Of a stretch of DNA of 64,000 nucleotides, positions 56,006 to 64,000 are shown piece after piece (position 1 is the first letter of the stretch; each line of letters opens with the position of its first letter). A program made the translations under genes and the position numbers. The notes below the pieces were generated by a model. That model saw only the letters and a program-made list of their open reading frames with translations, did not search any database and was not told the DNA's origin. Origin of the DNA: Pseudolysobacter antarcticus (GTDB taxonomy: Bacteria > Pseudomonadota > Gammaproteobacteria > Xanthomonadales > Rhodanobacteraceae). The stretch lies in NCBI RefSeq assembly GCF_004168365.1, contig NZ_CP035704.1, forward strand, positions 3,162,001 to 3,226,000, given 5' to 3'.

Positions 56006-57487
56006 TTACAGTCCGCGCGCCGCCAAGATGAGTTTGCGCGCACGCGGCTCATCAAGGCCCGCAATACCCAGCTCCATCAACTCGTCGACCGCAAGATCGG
56101 ACAGGCTTTCGCGATTGGTGATGCCATGCCGCGCCAGCTCGAACGCCGTGGCTTCGTCCATGCCGTCCAGATCCAGCAGATCCTGTTCGGGATGGGTATC
56201 GTCCACGCCTTCTTCCACCGCGAGCGCATCGGTCAGCAACGCATCGCGTGCACGCGCGCGCAGCTCCTCGACGATGTCTTCGTCGAAACCTTCGACAGCG
56301 AGCAACTCCGCAGTCGGCACGTAGGCGATTTCCTCGATCGAGGAGAATCCTTCCTGCACCAGGATCGCGGCAATTTCGTTGTCGACTTCGAGCTTGTCGA
56401 CGAACAAGGCGCGCGCAGATTCCTGCTCGGCTTCACTCTTGGCCTGCACATCGGCCTGGGTCATCACGTTGAGCTGCCAGCCGGTGAGTTTGCTGGCGAG
56501 ACGCACGTTCTGACCGCCGCGACCGATCGCCTGCGACAGCTTGTCTTCGGCAACCGCGATATCCATCGAATGTTTTTCTTCATCGACGATGATCGATTGC
56601 ACTTCCGCCGGCGCCATCGCGTTGATCACGAACTGCGCCGGATTTTCATTCCACAAGATGATATCAACGCGCTCGCCGTTGAGCTCATTCGACACCGCCT
56701 GCACACGCGAACCGCGCATGCCGATGCAGGCGCCGATCGGATCGGTGCGCGCATCGTTGGTCACCACCGCGATCTTGGCGCGGTCGCCAGGATCGCGCGC
56801 GGCGCCCTTGATCGTCACGAGGCCCTGGCCGACTTCCGGCACTTCGAGCTTGAACAATTCCATCATGAATTCGGGCGCGGTACGCGACACGAACAATTGC
56901 GGGCCACGCACTTCTGGACGAACCTCATGCAGGTAACCGCGAACGCGATCACCGGCGCGCACGGCTTCGCGCGGAATCGCTTTTTCGCGCGGAATAAACG
57001 CTTCAGCGTTACCGCCGAGATCAAGATAAATGCTGCCGCGTTCGACGCGCTTGACCACACCGGTAATGAGTTCGCCGATGCGATCCTTGAACGCTTCGAC
57101 AACCTGCGCACGCTCGGCCTCGCGCACGCGCTGCACAATCACCTGCTTCGCGGCCTGTGCTGAAATGCGGCCGAACTCGGCGTTCTCAATCGGCTCTTCG
57201 ATGTACTCGCCGACTTCCGAATCCGGCTTGACATCGATCGCGTCCATCAGGCGCAGTTGATGATCGGGCGACTCCATCACGACGTCGTCGGCCACCACTT
57301 CCCAGCGGCGGAAGGTTTCGTATTCGCCAGTGTGTCGATTGATGCTTACGCGCACGGCCACTTCTTCGGCGTAACGCTTCTTGGCCGCAGACGCGAGCGC
57401 CGCTTCCATCGCATCAAAAATCACTTCCATGTCGACGCCCTTTTCATTGGCGACGGCATCGACAACCAGCAATAGCTCTTTACTCAT
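56006..57487 (-). CDS. nusA: Transcription termination/antitermination factor NusA
   Basis: 493 residues from the ATG at 57487, with GAGG upstream. N-terminal RNA-polymerase-binding domain (LLVVDAVANEKGVDMEVIFDAMEAAL), S1 domain (GVVKRVERGSIYLDLGGNAEAFIPRE), two KH domains (GACIGMRGSRVQAVSNELNGERVDI; AIGRGGQNVRLASKLTGW) and two C-terminal acidic helix-hairpin repeats (VDKLEVDNEIAAILVQEGFSSIEEIAYV; VDELMELGIAGLDEPRARKLI). The double repeat is the gammaproteobacterial form. It is 48 bp downstream of rimP and 213 bp before infB. Confidence 0.96.
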   Translation of the reverse strand: MSKELLLVVDAVANEKGVDMEVIFDAMEAALASAAKKRYAEEVAVRVSINRHTGEYETFRRWEVVADDVVMESPDHQLRLMDAIDVKPDSEVGEYIEEPIENAEFGRISAQAAKQVIVQRVREAERAQVVEAFKDRIGELITGVVKRVERGSIYLDLGGNAEAFIPREKAIPREAVRAGDRVRGYLHEVRPEVRGPQLFVSRTAPEFMMELFKLEVPEVGQGLVTIKGAARDPGDRAKIAVVTNDARTDPIGACIGMRGSRVQAVSNELNGERVDIILWNENPAQFVINAMAPAEVQSIIVDEEKHSMDIAVAEDKLSQAIGRGGQNVRLASKLTGWQLNVMTQADVQAKSEAEQESARALFVDKLEVDNEIAAILVQEGFSSIEEIAYVPTAELLAVEGFDEDIVEELRARARDALLTDALAVEEGVDDTHPEQDLLDLDGMDEATAFELARHGITNRESLSDLAVDELMELGIAGLDEPRARKLILAARGL

Positions 57488-57535
57488 GATTCCAACCTCG
57501 AATTCGTCTGGCGAAATATTTTCCGCCAGCATCCA

Positions 57536-58087
57536 TTATTCGTTAATCGATTTTTTCGTTCCGGCCGGCTTGGCATCAGCCTTCTTGCCGGGAGTTTTCT
57601 TGGCATTACCTTTCGGCTTTTCCGGCTTCGCAAAATCCGGCACCAGATTGGCCTTTTGAATATTCGCTTGCGCGATCTGCACCGCCGCATCGTCCTGTTG
57701 CATCGTGATCTTGTCGCCTTCGACAGCCAGAATCAAACCTCGAAAACGGCGTCGACCACCGACCGGCAACCCGACACTCAACTTCGCTTCGCTACCAATG
57801 AAACGCGCAAACTGCTGCGGCGTAAACAACGGCCGATCCATGCCGGGCGACGACACTTCGAGTGTGTATTGTCCGTCAATCGGGTCATTTACATCCAGCG
57901 TGGCAGATACTTCGCGGCTGACCGCCTCGCAATCTTCCACGGTTATCGGACGTTCGGCCGCATCGATGTAGATACGCACCAGACTGTTGCCTGCCGACGG
58001 GCTGTAGTCGACACCGAGACATTCGAGGCCCATGCCGAGCCCGGTCACGACCGGCGATAATAATTCGGTTAGTTCGTCGTGTTTCAC
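57536..58087 (-). CDS. rimP: Ribosome maturation factor RimP
   Basis: 183 residues from a GTG at 58087 (MKHDELTELLSPVV); an ATG-led longer frame reads through the upstream terminator hairpin and is not credible. Required for 30S maturation. Motifs: LGMGLECLGVDYSPSAGNSLVRIYID, DCEAVSREVSATLDVNDPIDGQYTLEVSSPGMDRPLFTPQQFARFIG. The C-terminus is a Lys/Pro/Ala-rich tail (KPEKPKGNAKKTPGKKAD), longer than usual. First protein gene of the operon. Confidence 0.9.
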   Translation of the reverse strand: MKHDELTELLSPVVTGLGMGLECLGVDYSPSAGNSLVRIYIDAAERPITVEDCEAVSREVSATLDVNDPIDGQYTLEVSSPGMDRPLFTPQQFARFIGSEAKLSVGLPVGGRRRFRGLILAVEGDKITMQQDDAAVQIAQANIQKANLVPDFAKPEKPKGNAKKTPGKKADAKPAGTKKSINE

Positions 58088-58113
58088 GCGTACATCCACA
58101 GCCGACGTCAGGT

Positions 58114-58139
58114 AAAAAAAAATGGGCGCAAGGCCCATT
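58114..58139 (-). terminator. Terminator or attenuator between metY and rimP
   Basis: On the minus strand AATGGGC, loop CTTGC, GCCCATT, then at least nine T. It lies 26 bp before the rimP start, so either it ends the tRNA transcript, with rimP having its own start, or it is leaky. A similar arrangement of terminators follows metY in E. coli. Confidence 0.85.
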
Positions 58140-58245
58140 CCGTAGTCCGCCGTTTTCAATCCCAAACCGGCGTTTCGCATCCTGCGAATCTTCGATGCGC
58201 TTGCGCCACACCGACCTTGCTATACATTCACTTATCTCAATAACG

Positions 58246-58268
58246 AAGGGCCTCATGTAGAGGCCCTT
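58246..58268. terminator. First hairpin downstream of tRNA-fMet
   Basis: AAGGGCCT / AGGCCCTT with a 7-base loop, 12 bp beyond the tRNA 3' end on the minus strand, T-run weak. Probably defines the tRNA 3' trailer. Confidence 0.65.
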
Positions 58269-58280
58269 TGTCTTTAATCT

Positions 58281-58357
<77 letters not shown>

Positions 58358-58371
58358 TCAGGCGAACCGCA

Positions 58372-58400
58372 ATATTAACGCGCATGACATTTTATTGCAA
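58372..58400 (-). promoter_or_regulatory. Promoter of metY / rimP operon
   Basis: On the minus strand TTGCAA (58400-58395), a 17-bp spacer and TAATAT (58377-58372); the tRNA 5' end begins 15 bases after the -10. This is a well-formed sigma-70 promoter, with a G/C-rich discriminator-like stretch TGCGG right after the -10. Confidence 0.8.
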
Positions 58401-58433
58401 CCGAAAATGCGACGGAAGCGATGGTGATTGCAC

Positions 58434-59894
58434 TTACACGACGACGTGGAAAGCGCGGTTGCACCAATCAATCAGTGGGCCCCAATACAGCCCAACTGCC
58501 AGCAGCGCGACAGCGTTCAACGACAGCGCCAGACGGAAGCTGAAATCGTGCGGCATGCGCAACGGTGTGGCATCGACCGGCGCATCAAAATACATCACCT
58601 TGATCACACGCAGGTAATAATACGCACCGACGATGGCGAATACGATCGCGACGATCGCCAGCCACAACGAGCCGGCATCGATCACTGATTTGAGCACGAG
58701 CAACTTGGCGAAAAATCCGAACAACGGCGGAATGCCGGCCAGCGAAGCCATCGTCAGCAACATCATCAACGCGAACCAGGGATTGCGCTGATTCAAACCC
58801 TTGAAATCATCGATTTCCTCGGCCTCGAAACCTTGGCGCGCGAGCAGCATGATCATGCCGAACGCGGCAGTGGCCATGACCGAATACGAGATCGCGTAGA
58901 ACATCGCGGCGGAATATCCGGCCGGCGTGCCATTGATCAATCCGAGCAATAAAAACCCGATATGCGAAATGGTCGAATACGCGAGCATGCGCTTGAGATT
59001 GGTTTGCGCGATTGCCGCGATATTACCGACTGCAAGTGATGCGACCGCAAGTACGCTGAGCATTTGTTGCCAATGCGGCCCCATATTGCCCATCGCGCCT
59101 TCGAGCAAGCGATACGCCATGCCGAATGCCGCGAGTTTCGGCGCACTGCCGATGAACGCGGTGACCGCGGTCGGTGCGCCTTGATACACATCCGGCAACC
59201 ACATATGAAACGGCGCGGCGCCGAACTTGAACGCAATGCCGACCACGAGAAATACCAGTCCGAACGAAAGCAATACCTGACCGTGGCCATCGCTGTTGGC
59301 GATGGCTTGATGAATCTTGCCGAGATCGAGCGTGCCGGTCGCGCCGTAAATCATCGACATGCCGTACAACAACAAACCCGACGCAAGCGCACCGAGCACG
59401 AAATATTTGATCGCCGCTTCCGAAGACAATCCCGAGTCGCGATTCAATCCGACCAGCGCATACGACGAAAGCGTCAGCAGTTCCAGCCCGAGATAAACCA
59501 TCACCAGATTGCCGGCCGAAACCAGCAACATCGCGCCGAGCGCGGCGAACGAACACAAGGTGTAGAACTCGCCGTTGAACAGCTTGCGCGCAACCAGATA
59601 TTCGCGCGAAAACAAAAACACCGCGATGGTCACACCGATGATGAAAACCTTGAGTACGGCGGCCATGCTGTCGTGGATATACATGCCGTTGAATGCGGTT
59701 TGTGCATCTGGACGGATATCCTGCCCCATCAACACCAGCACGCCGGTCACGAGCAGGATACCGATCGAAAGCCAGTGGGTGATGCCGCGACGTTCCTGGG
59801 TCAGAAAGGCATCCAGCAACAGCAGCACACACAGCGCGCCGAGCAGGTAGAGCTCGGGCAACATCAGCTGCATATCAGAAAGCTTGAATATCAT
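58434..59894 (-). CDS. nuoN: NADH-quinone oxidoreductase subunit N
   Basis: 486 residues, antiporter-like membrane subunit of complex I with about 14 helices. Characteristic stretches include LVMVYLGLELLTLSSYALVG, KYFVLGALASGLLLYGMSMIYGATGT, FKFGAAPFHMWLPDVYQGAPTAVTAFI and LFGFFAKLLVLKSVID. Lys and Glu in these membrane segments form the proton channel. Last gene of the nuo operon; no terminator is seen before the metY promoter. Confidence 0.95.
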   Translation of the reverse strand: MIFKLSDMQLMLPELYLLGALCVLLLLDAFLTQERRGITHWLSIGILLVTGVLVLMGQDIRPDAQTAFNGMYIHDSMAAVLKVFIIGVTIAVFLFSREYLVARKLFNGEFYTLCSFAALGAMLLVSAGNLVMVYLGLELLTLSSYALVGLNRDSGLSSEAAIKYFVLGALASGLLLYGMSMIYGATGTLDLGKIHQAIANSDGHGQVLLSFGLVFLVVGIAFKFGAAPFHMWLPDVYQGAPTAVTAFIGSAPKLAAFGMAYRLLEGAMGNMGPHWQQMLSVLAVASLAVGNIAAIAQTNLKRMLAYSTISHIGFLLLGLINGTPAGYSAAMFYAISYSVMATAAFGMIMLLARQGFEAEEIDDFKGLNQRNPWFALMMLLTMASLAGIPPLFGFFAKLLVLKSVIDAGSLWLAIVAIVFAIVGAYYYLRVIKVMYFDAPVDATPLRMPHDFSFRLALSLNAVALLAVGLYWGPLIDWCNRAFHVVV

Positions 59895-59909
59895 CAGAGT
59901 GTTCCGTAA

Positions 59910-61454
59910 TCAGGCTTTGGCGAGGGTCAGCGCGTCGACGATTAGCTTGACCGAGCCATCCATCAATTCGGTCAGCGGCGCCGGCCAGACACCGAGCAGC
60001 AGCACGCCGACCGCGAATGCGCTAAGCATCAACGCTTCACGCGGATTGATGTCGTGCAGCTTGGCGACGTGATCGTTGGCGATCTCACCGAACAGCACGC
60101 GCTTGACCAGCCACAAGGTATAGGCCGCGCCGATAATCAACGTGAGTGCGGCGAGCATCGCGATCCACGGTTTCGCCGCGAAACTCGACAGGATCACCAT
60201 GAATTCGCCGACAAAGCCGGAGGTGCCGGGCAAGCCGCAATTGGCCATCGAGAAAAACACCATGAACGCGGCGAACCACGGCATGGTATTCGCGACACCG
60301 CCGTAATCCTTGATCATGCGTGTGTGCATGCGATCGTAGATCACGCCGACGCACGAGAACATCGCGCCGGAAACGAGACCGTGCGAAATCATCTGCACCA
60401 TCGCACCCTGCACGCCGAGATACGCCGCGAGCGAATTCGGCGTCGCCGAGTTGCGCATGAGCAGCAGCGGCAGGAAAATTCCGAGCGTGACAAAACCCAT
60501 GTGCGCGACCGACGAATACGCGATGAGTTTTTTCATGTCCTGCTGCACCAGCGCAACAAAACCGACGTAGACGATCGCGATCAACGACAAGGCCACGATC
60601 AGCATCGCATAACTTTCGCTCGCGTCCGGCGTGATCGGCAGCGAGAAACGCAGGAATCCGTATCCACCGATCTTCAGCATGATCGCCGCCAGAATCACCG
60701 AGCCGCCGGTCGGCGCCTCGACGTGTGCATCCGGCAACCACGTATGTACCGGCCACATCGGCACCTTGACCGCGAATGCGATGAGGAACGCAAAAAATAG
60801 CCATGTTTGTTCACGCTCACCGAGAGCGAGTTGCGAGAAACTCGACAGCTCCCAGCTGCCGGCGTGCAGGTACAGATAAATCAGCCCGACCAGCATGAAG
60901 ATCGAGCCGAAGAACGTGTACAGAAAAAACTTGATCGTGGCATAGACGCGCCGTGGCCCGCCCCAGACACCGATGATGATGAACATCGGAATCAGCATGG
61001 CTTCGAAGAAGATGTAGAACAGCAACGCGTCCATCGCCGCGAACACGCCAATCATCAAACCTTCGAGCACGAGAAATGCAGCCAGGTATTGATTGACGTT
61101 TTTCTCGATTGCCTGCCACGCGCCGATAATCACGAGCACCGTGGTGAACGTCGTGAGCACGATCAGCGCCACCGAAATGCCGTCCGCGCCAAGATGATAA
61201 TTAGCGTGGATCGCGGCGATCCAGACATGCATTTCGGTGAACTGCATGACGCTGCGCATGTTGTATGGCAGCACCGAAACATCGCTGGCGTAATGCGTAT
61301 ACAGCGGAATGCTCACGAGCAACGTGGCGAACGCAACAGCCAGCGCGAGCCAGCGCGACAGCTTCGGGCGATCAGCGCCAACCAGCAACAACAGCGCGCC
61401 GCCGAATATCGGCAACCAGATCAACGAACTCAACAGAGGCCAGGAAGTCATCAT
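59910..61454 (-). CDS. nuoM: NADH-quinone oxidoreductase subunit M
   Basis: 514 residues from the ATG at 61454 (61451 also possible); the longer frame overlaps nuoL. Antiporter-like subunit with YHLGADGISVALIVLTTFTTVLVI, FFEAMLIPMFIIIGVWGG, FLIAFAVKVPMWPVHTWLPDAHVEAPTGGSVILAAIMLKIGGYG and AYSSVAHMGFVTLGIF. 15 bp before nuoN. Confidence 0.95.
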   Translation of the reverse strand: MMTSWPLLSSLIWLPIFGGALLLLVGADRPKLSRWLALAVAFATLLVSIPLYTHYASDVSVLPYNMRSVMQFTEMHVWIAAIHANYHLGADGISVALIVLTTFTTVLVIIGAWQAIEKNVNQYLAAFLVLEGLMIGVFAAMDALLFYIFFEAMLIPMFIIIGVWGGPRRVYATIKFFLYTFFGSIFMLVGLIYLYLHAGSWELSSFSQLALGEREQTWLFFAFLIAFAVKVPMWPVHTWLPDAHVEAPTGGSVILAAIMLKIGGYGFLRFSLPITPDASESYAMLIVALSLIAIVYVGFVALVQQDMKKLIAYSSVAHMGFVTLGIFLPLLLMRNSATPNSLAAYLGVQGAMVQMISHGLVSGAMFSCVGVIYDRMHTRMIKDYGGVANTMPWFAAFMVFFSMANCGLPGTSGFVGEFMVILSSFAAKPWIAMLAALTLIIGAAYTLWLVKRVLFGEIANDHVAKLHDINPREALMLSAFAVGVLLLGVWPAPLTELMDGSVKLIVDALTLAKA

Positions 61455-61474
61455 TGTTTTTTTCTTTCTCGGCG

Positions 61475-63505
61475 TCAGGAAACGTGTGGGACGAACCACC
61501 ACAGCCCGGCGAGCAACACCACCAGACCGAGGATCATCGCAAACGCGTAGTGATAGAGATAACCGGATTGCACGATGCGCATCGCACTCGCCGCGCGCGA
61601 CACCAGCGCCGCGGAACCGTTGACGATGCCGTCATCAATGATCGCGACATCGCCGAATTTCCACAGGCCGCGACCGAGCAGCAGCGAGCCGCGCGCGAAC
61701 ACCGCTTGATAGATTTCGTCGAACCAGTATTTGTGATCGAGCAGGTTGTAGATCGGCAACAAGGCGCGTTTGATCTTGTCGGCCACGCTGATGTTGAACA
61801 GATAAATGTAGGTCGCGACGGCGAACCCGGCGAACGCGAACAGGAACGGCAATCCGAAAAATCCATGCAAGGTCGCGGCAAATACGCCGTGGAATTCCTT
61901 GCCGATTTCTGCGACGACATCGTTCGCTTCGCGCACATGAATCGCGCCGGCAAAATAACCGTGGAACAGCATCGCATCGATCGTCAATCCGCCGATCAGC
62001 AATGACGGAATCGCAAGCAGGATCAGCGGCACGGTAACCACCCACGGTGATTCGTGCGGCGCATGTGCGAGATGGCCCGACTCATGATGGCCGTGATCGT
62101 CGTGGCCATGATCGTCGCTATGTTCGACGACAAAACGCTCCTTGCCGTGGAACGTCAGATACAGCAAACGGAAGCTGTACAGCGCGGTGACGAACACACC
62201 GATCAGCACGCAGAAATACGCGTAGTTGGCGCCCCAGCGATGCGATTCGCCGACCGCTTCGATAATCGCATCCTTCGAGAAAAATCCTGCGAACCCCGGC
62301 ATGCCCGTCAGCGCCAAGGTGCCGATCCACGCCGTGATGAACGTGATCGGCATGTACTTGCGCAGGCCGCCCATGTAGCGCATGTCCTGCTCGTGATGCA
62401 TCGCCATGATCACCGAGCCGGCGCCGAGAAACAGCAACGCCTTAAAAAAGGCGTGTGTCATCAGATGGAACACCGCGGCCGAATACGCCGACACGCCAAG
62501 CGCGACGGTCATGTAACCGAGCTGCGACAATGTGGAATACGCGATCACGCGCTTGATGTCGTTTTGCACGATGCCGATCAAGCCAGTGAACAAGGCCGTG
62601 GTGGCGCCGATCACCAGCACGAATGACAACGCCGTCTCCGACAACTCAAACAGCGGCGACATGCGCGCGACCATGAAGATGCCTGCAGTGACCATCGTTG
62701 CGGCGTGGATCAACGCGGAAATCGGCGTCGGGCCTTCCATTGAATCCGGCAACCACACATGCAGCGGCACCTGCGCCGACTTGCCCATCGCGCCGATGAA
62801 CAACAAGATGCAGATGACCGTTGCCGCACTCCACGGATGGCCGCTGATGATCTCGATGGTATGGCCGTTGAGCGCACGCTCACCGATCGTGAATACCTGC
62901 GCGTAATCCAGCGTGTGACAGAAATACAAAACGCCGGCGATGCCGAGCAGAAATCCAAAATCGCCGACGCGATTGACGAGGAATGCCTTCATGTTGGCGA
63001 AGATCGCGGTCGGTTTCTTGAACCAGAATCCGATCAGCAGGTACGACACGAGACCGACTGCTTCCCAGCCGAAAAACAGCTGCAGAAAATTGTTCGCCAT
63101 CACCAGCATCAACATCGAGAACGTGAACAATGCGATGTAGCTGAAAAAACGCTGATAACCATCGTCCTCGGCCATGTAGCCGATCGTGTAGACGTGCACC
63201 ATCAACGACACGAATGTGACGACGACCATCATCATCGCGGTCAGCCGATCGATCAGGAAACCGACATGCATGTGCAGATCGCCGACTGCCGCCCAGGTGT
63301 AGACGTTTTCGTTGTAGTTGGCCGCGCCGCCCCACACCAGTTGATACAGCACGAACATCGAGGCGAGACAGCTCGTGCCGACGCCAAGAATCGTGACGGT
63401 ATGCGCACCGATACGACCGATCTGGCGCCCGAACAAACCAGCAAGGATCGCCCCGACCAGCGGCGCCAGCGCGATGAGCAGCAATAGAGACTTCGACAAG
63501 ACCAT
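61475..63505 (-). CDS. nuoL: NADH-quinone oxidoreductase subunit L
   Basis: 676 residues, full length. Antiporter core (FLIDRLTAMMMVVVTFVSLMVHVYTIGYM, FFGWEAVGLVSYLLIGFW, GAMGKSAQVPLHVWLPDSMEGPTPISALIHAATMVTAGIFMVAR) plus the long lateral helix and C-terminal helix. Residues about 460-480 are an insert of His, Asp and Gly (HSDDHGHDDHGHHESGH) in the loop before the lateral helix; such a His-rich loop might bind metal, but this is speculation. The gap to nuoK is 4 bp. Confidence 0.95.
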   Translation of the reverse strand: MVLSKSLLLLIALAPLVGAILAGLFGRQIGRIGAHTVTILGVGTSCLASMFVLYQLVWGGAANYNENVYTWAAVGDLHMHVGFLIDRLTAMMMVVVTFVSLMVHVYTIGYMAEDDGYQRFFSYIALFTFSMLMLVMANNFLQLFFGWEAVGLVSYLLIGFWFKKPTAIFANMKAFLVNRVGDFGFLLGIAGVLYFCHTLDYAQVFTIGERALNGHTIEIISGHPWSAATVICILLFIGAMGKSAQVPLHVWLPDSMEGPTPISALIHAATMVTAGIFMVARMSPLFELSETALSFVLVIGATTALFTGLIGIVQNDIKRVIAYSTLSQLGYMTVALGVSAYSAAVFHLMTHAFFKALLFLGAGSVIMAMHHEQDMRYMGGLRKYMPITFITAWIGTLALTGMPGFAGFFSKDAIIEAVGESHRWGANYAYFCVLIGVFVTALYSFRLLYLTFHGKERFVVEHSDDHGHDDHGHHESGHLAHAPHESPWVVTVPLILLAIPSLLIGGLTIDAMLFHGYFAGAIHVREANDVVAEIGKEFHGVFAATLHGFFGLPFLFAFAGFAVATYIYLFNISVADKIKRALLPIYNLLDHKYWFDEIYQAVFARGSLLLGRGLWKFGDVAIIDDGIVNGSAALVSRAASAMRIVQSGYLYHYAFAMILGLVVLLAGLWWFVPHVS

Positions 63506-63509
63506 CGTT

Positions 63510-63815
63510 CTAACCTTTCATGCTGTCGAGTTCGGCCACGTTGATCGTGGCGCGATTGCGGAACAGGACGACCAGAATCGCCAGACCGATCGCAGATTCC
63601 GCGGCCGCCACGGTGAGTATGAAAAACACAAAAACCTGTCCGTCGGCATTGCCCAGAAACCGCGAGAACGCGATGAAGTTGGTGTTGACCGCGAGCAGCA
63701 TGAGCTCGATCGCCATCAGCAAAATGATGACGTTCTTGCGGTTGATGATGATGCCCGCGACCGATATGCAGAACAGCACTGCGCCCAGGGTGATGTAGTG
63801 CGCCAAGGTAATCAC
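63510..63815 (-). CDS. nuoK: NADH-quinone oxidoreductase subunit K
   Basis: 101 residues, three membrane helices. Conserved membrane Glu residues in [21 protein letters not shown] and [20 protein letters not shown]. Start is GTG, overlapping the nuoJ stop by four bases (GTGA). Confidence 0.95.
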   Translation of the reverse strand: MITLAHYITLGAVLFCISVAGIIINRKNVIILLMAIELMLLAVNTNFIAFSRFLGNADGQVFVFFILTVAAAESAIGLAILVVLFRNRATINVAELDSMKG

Positions 63816-64000
63816 GAAGGCTCTCCAGAATCGGTGGACATTTTTTCGCTGGCCATCTTGACGATGCGCACGCGATCGGTGGCTTTCACACGGACCTGCT
63901 GCGCTGCCGTCTGATGTTTCACGCCCGGACGCTGGCGCAACGTCAAGGCGATTGCCGCAATCAATGCGACCGTCAGGATCAACGCCGCGATCTCGAACGG
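63812..64000 (-). CDS. nuoJ: NADH-quinone oxidoreductase subunit J (C-terminal part)
   Basis: Only the last 62 codons are in the window; the gene continues beyond 64000. The fragment begins [28 protein letters not shown], the conserved final helix of NuoJ, followed by a hydrophilic tail. The stop overlaps the nuoK GTG. Confidence 0.9.
   Translation of the reverse strand, partial: PFEIAALILTVALIAAIALTLRQRPGVKHQTAAQQVRVKATDRVRIVKMASEKMSTDSGEPS

Noticed and set aside
58088-58180. 31-residue extension of RimP
   Set aside because: It reads through a strong terminator hairpin with a long T-run; RimP homology begins at the GTG.

Overview
The window is chromosomal DNA of a GC-rich gammaproteobacterium. 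It most likely belongs to the Xanthomonadales (Lysobacterales), near Rhodanobacteraceae such as Dokdonella or Rudaea. This rests on family knowledge applied to what is visible: an IPTL-CTERM surface protein, methionine synthase split into two proteins, a 1,656-residue NAD-glutamate dehydrogenase, the order tRNA-fMet/rimP/nusA/infB/rbfA/truB/rpsO/pnp, a nuoJKLMN block, and secreted proteins sharing an F-x-x-G-F motif. No 16S gene is present, so the placement is an inference.

Layout. 1-5.7 kb is a surface and secretion block: the start of a metallo-hydrolase, an IPTL-CTERM protein, two tandem collagen-like proteins with nearly identical heads and unrelated tails, and a GH18 chitinase-like protein. 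5.9-11.5 kb holds small regulators (ArsR, AraC), a YadG/YadH-type ABC exporter, a DUF3224 lipoprotein, a GNAT enzyme and tRNA-Arg(CCU). 11.7-16.6 kb is housekeeping: a piperideine-6-carboxylate dehydrogenase-like ALDH, pyrD and murB. 16.7-20 kb is a DUF1800/DUF1501 secreted pair. 20-31.3 kb, mostly on the minus strand, carries a cyclase-FHA protein, an enoyl reductase-like MDR enzyme, a fused alpha-beta 2-oxoacid dehydrogenase E1, a pilin-like protein, a glutaryl-CoA dehydrogenase-like enzyme, a polysaccharide deacetylase, a 5'-nucleotidase, a subtilase and NAD kinase. 31.4-39.2 kb has NAD-glutamate dehydrogenase, an acyl-CoA dehydrogenase, an esterase and a short COQ7. 39.3-44.1 kb is an ArsR-methyltransferase regulator followed by split metH.

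44.1-46.1 kb is the accessory segment of the window. It contains a DUF433 antitoxin-like gene whose toxin partner is reduced to a few codons, the tail of a HigA-like antitoxin, and a single integron gene cassette with an attC site and matched boundary, encoding a protein with a HEPN-like motif. No integrase is visible. 46.2-48.6 kb is a class III PHA synthase (phaC, phaE), and PhaE carries a histone-H1-like basic tail.

48.7-58.4 kb is the conserved translation/RNA operon. It runs on the minus strand from a tRNA-fMet promoter through rimP, nusA, infB, rbfA, truB, rpsO and pnp, with hairpins between metY and rimP, a dispersed GGATCC-type repeat between infB and rbfA, a structured rpsO leader and a terminator after pnp. 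58.4-64 kb is the end of the respiratory complex I operon (nuoJ partial, nuoK, L, M, N).

How the genes fit together: the window combines core functions (respiration, translation, methionine, pyrimidine and peptidoglycan synthesis) with amino-acid and acyl-CoA catabolism (lysine and glutamate routes, acyl-CoA dehydrogenases), carbon storage as PHA, and an investment in secreted polymers and enzymes (collagen-like fibres, chitinase, protease, deacetylase).
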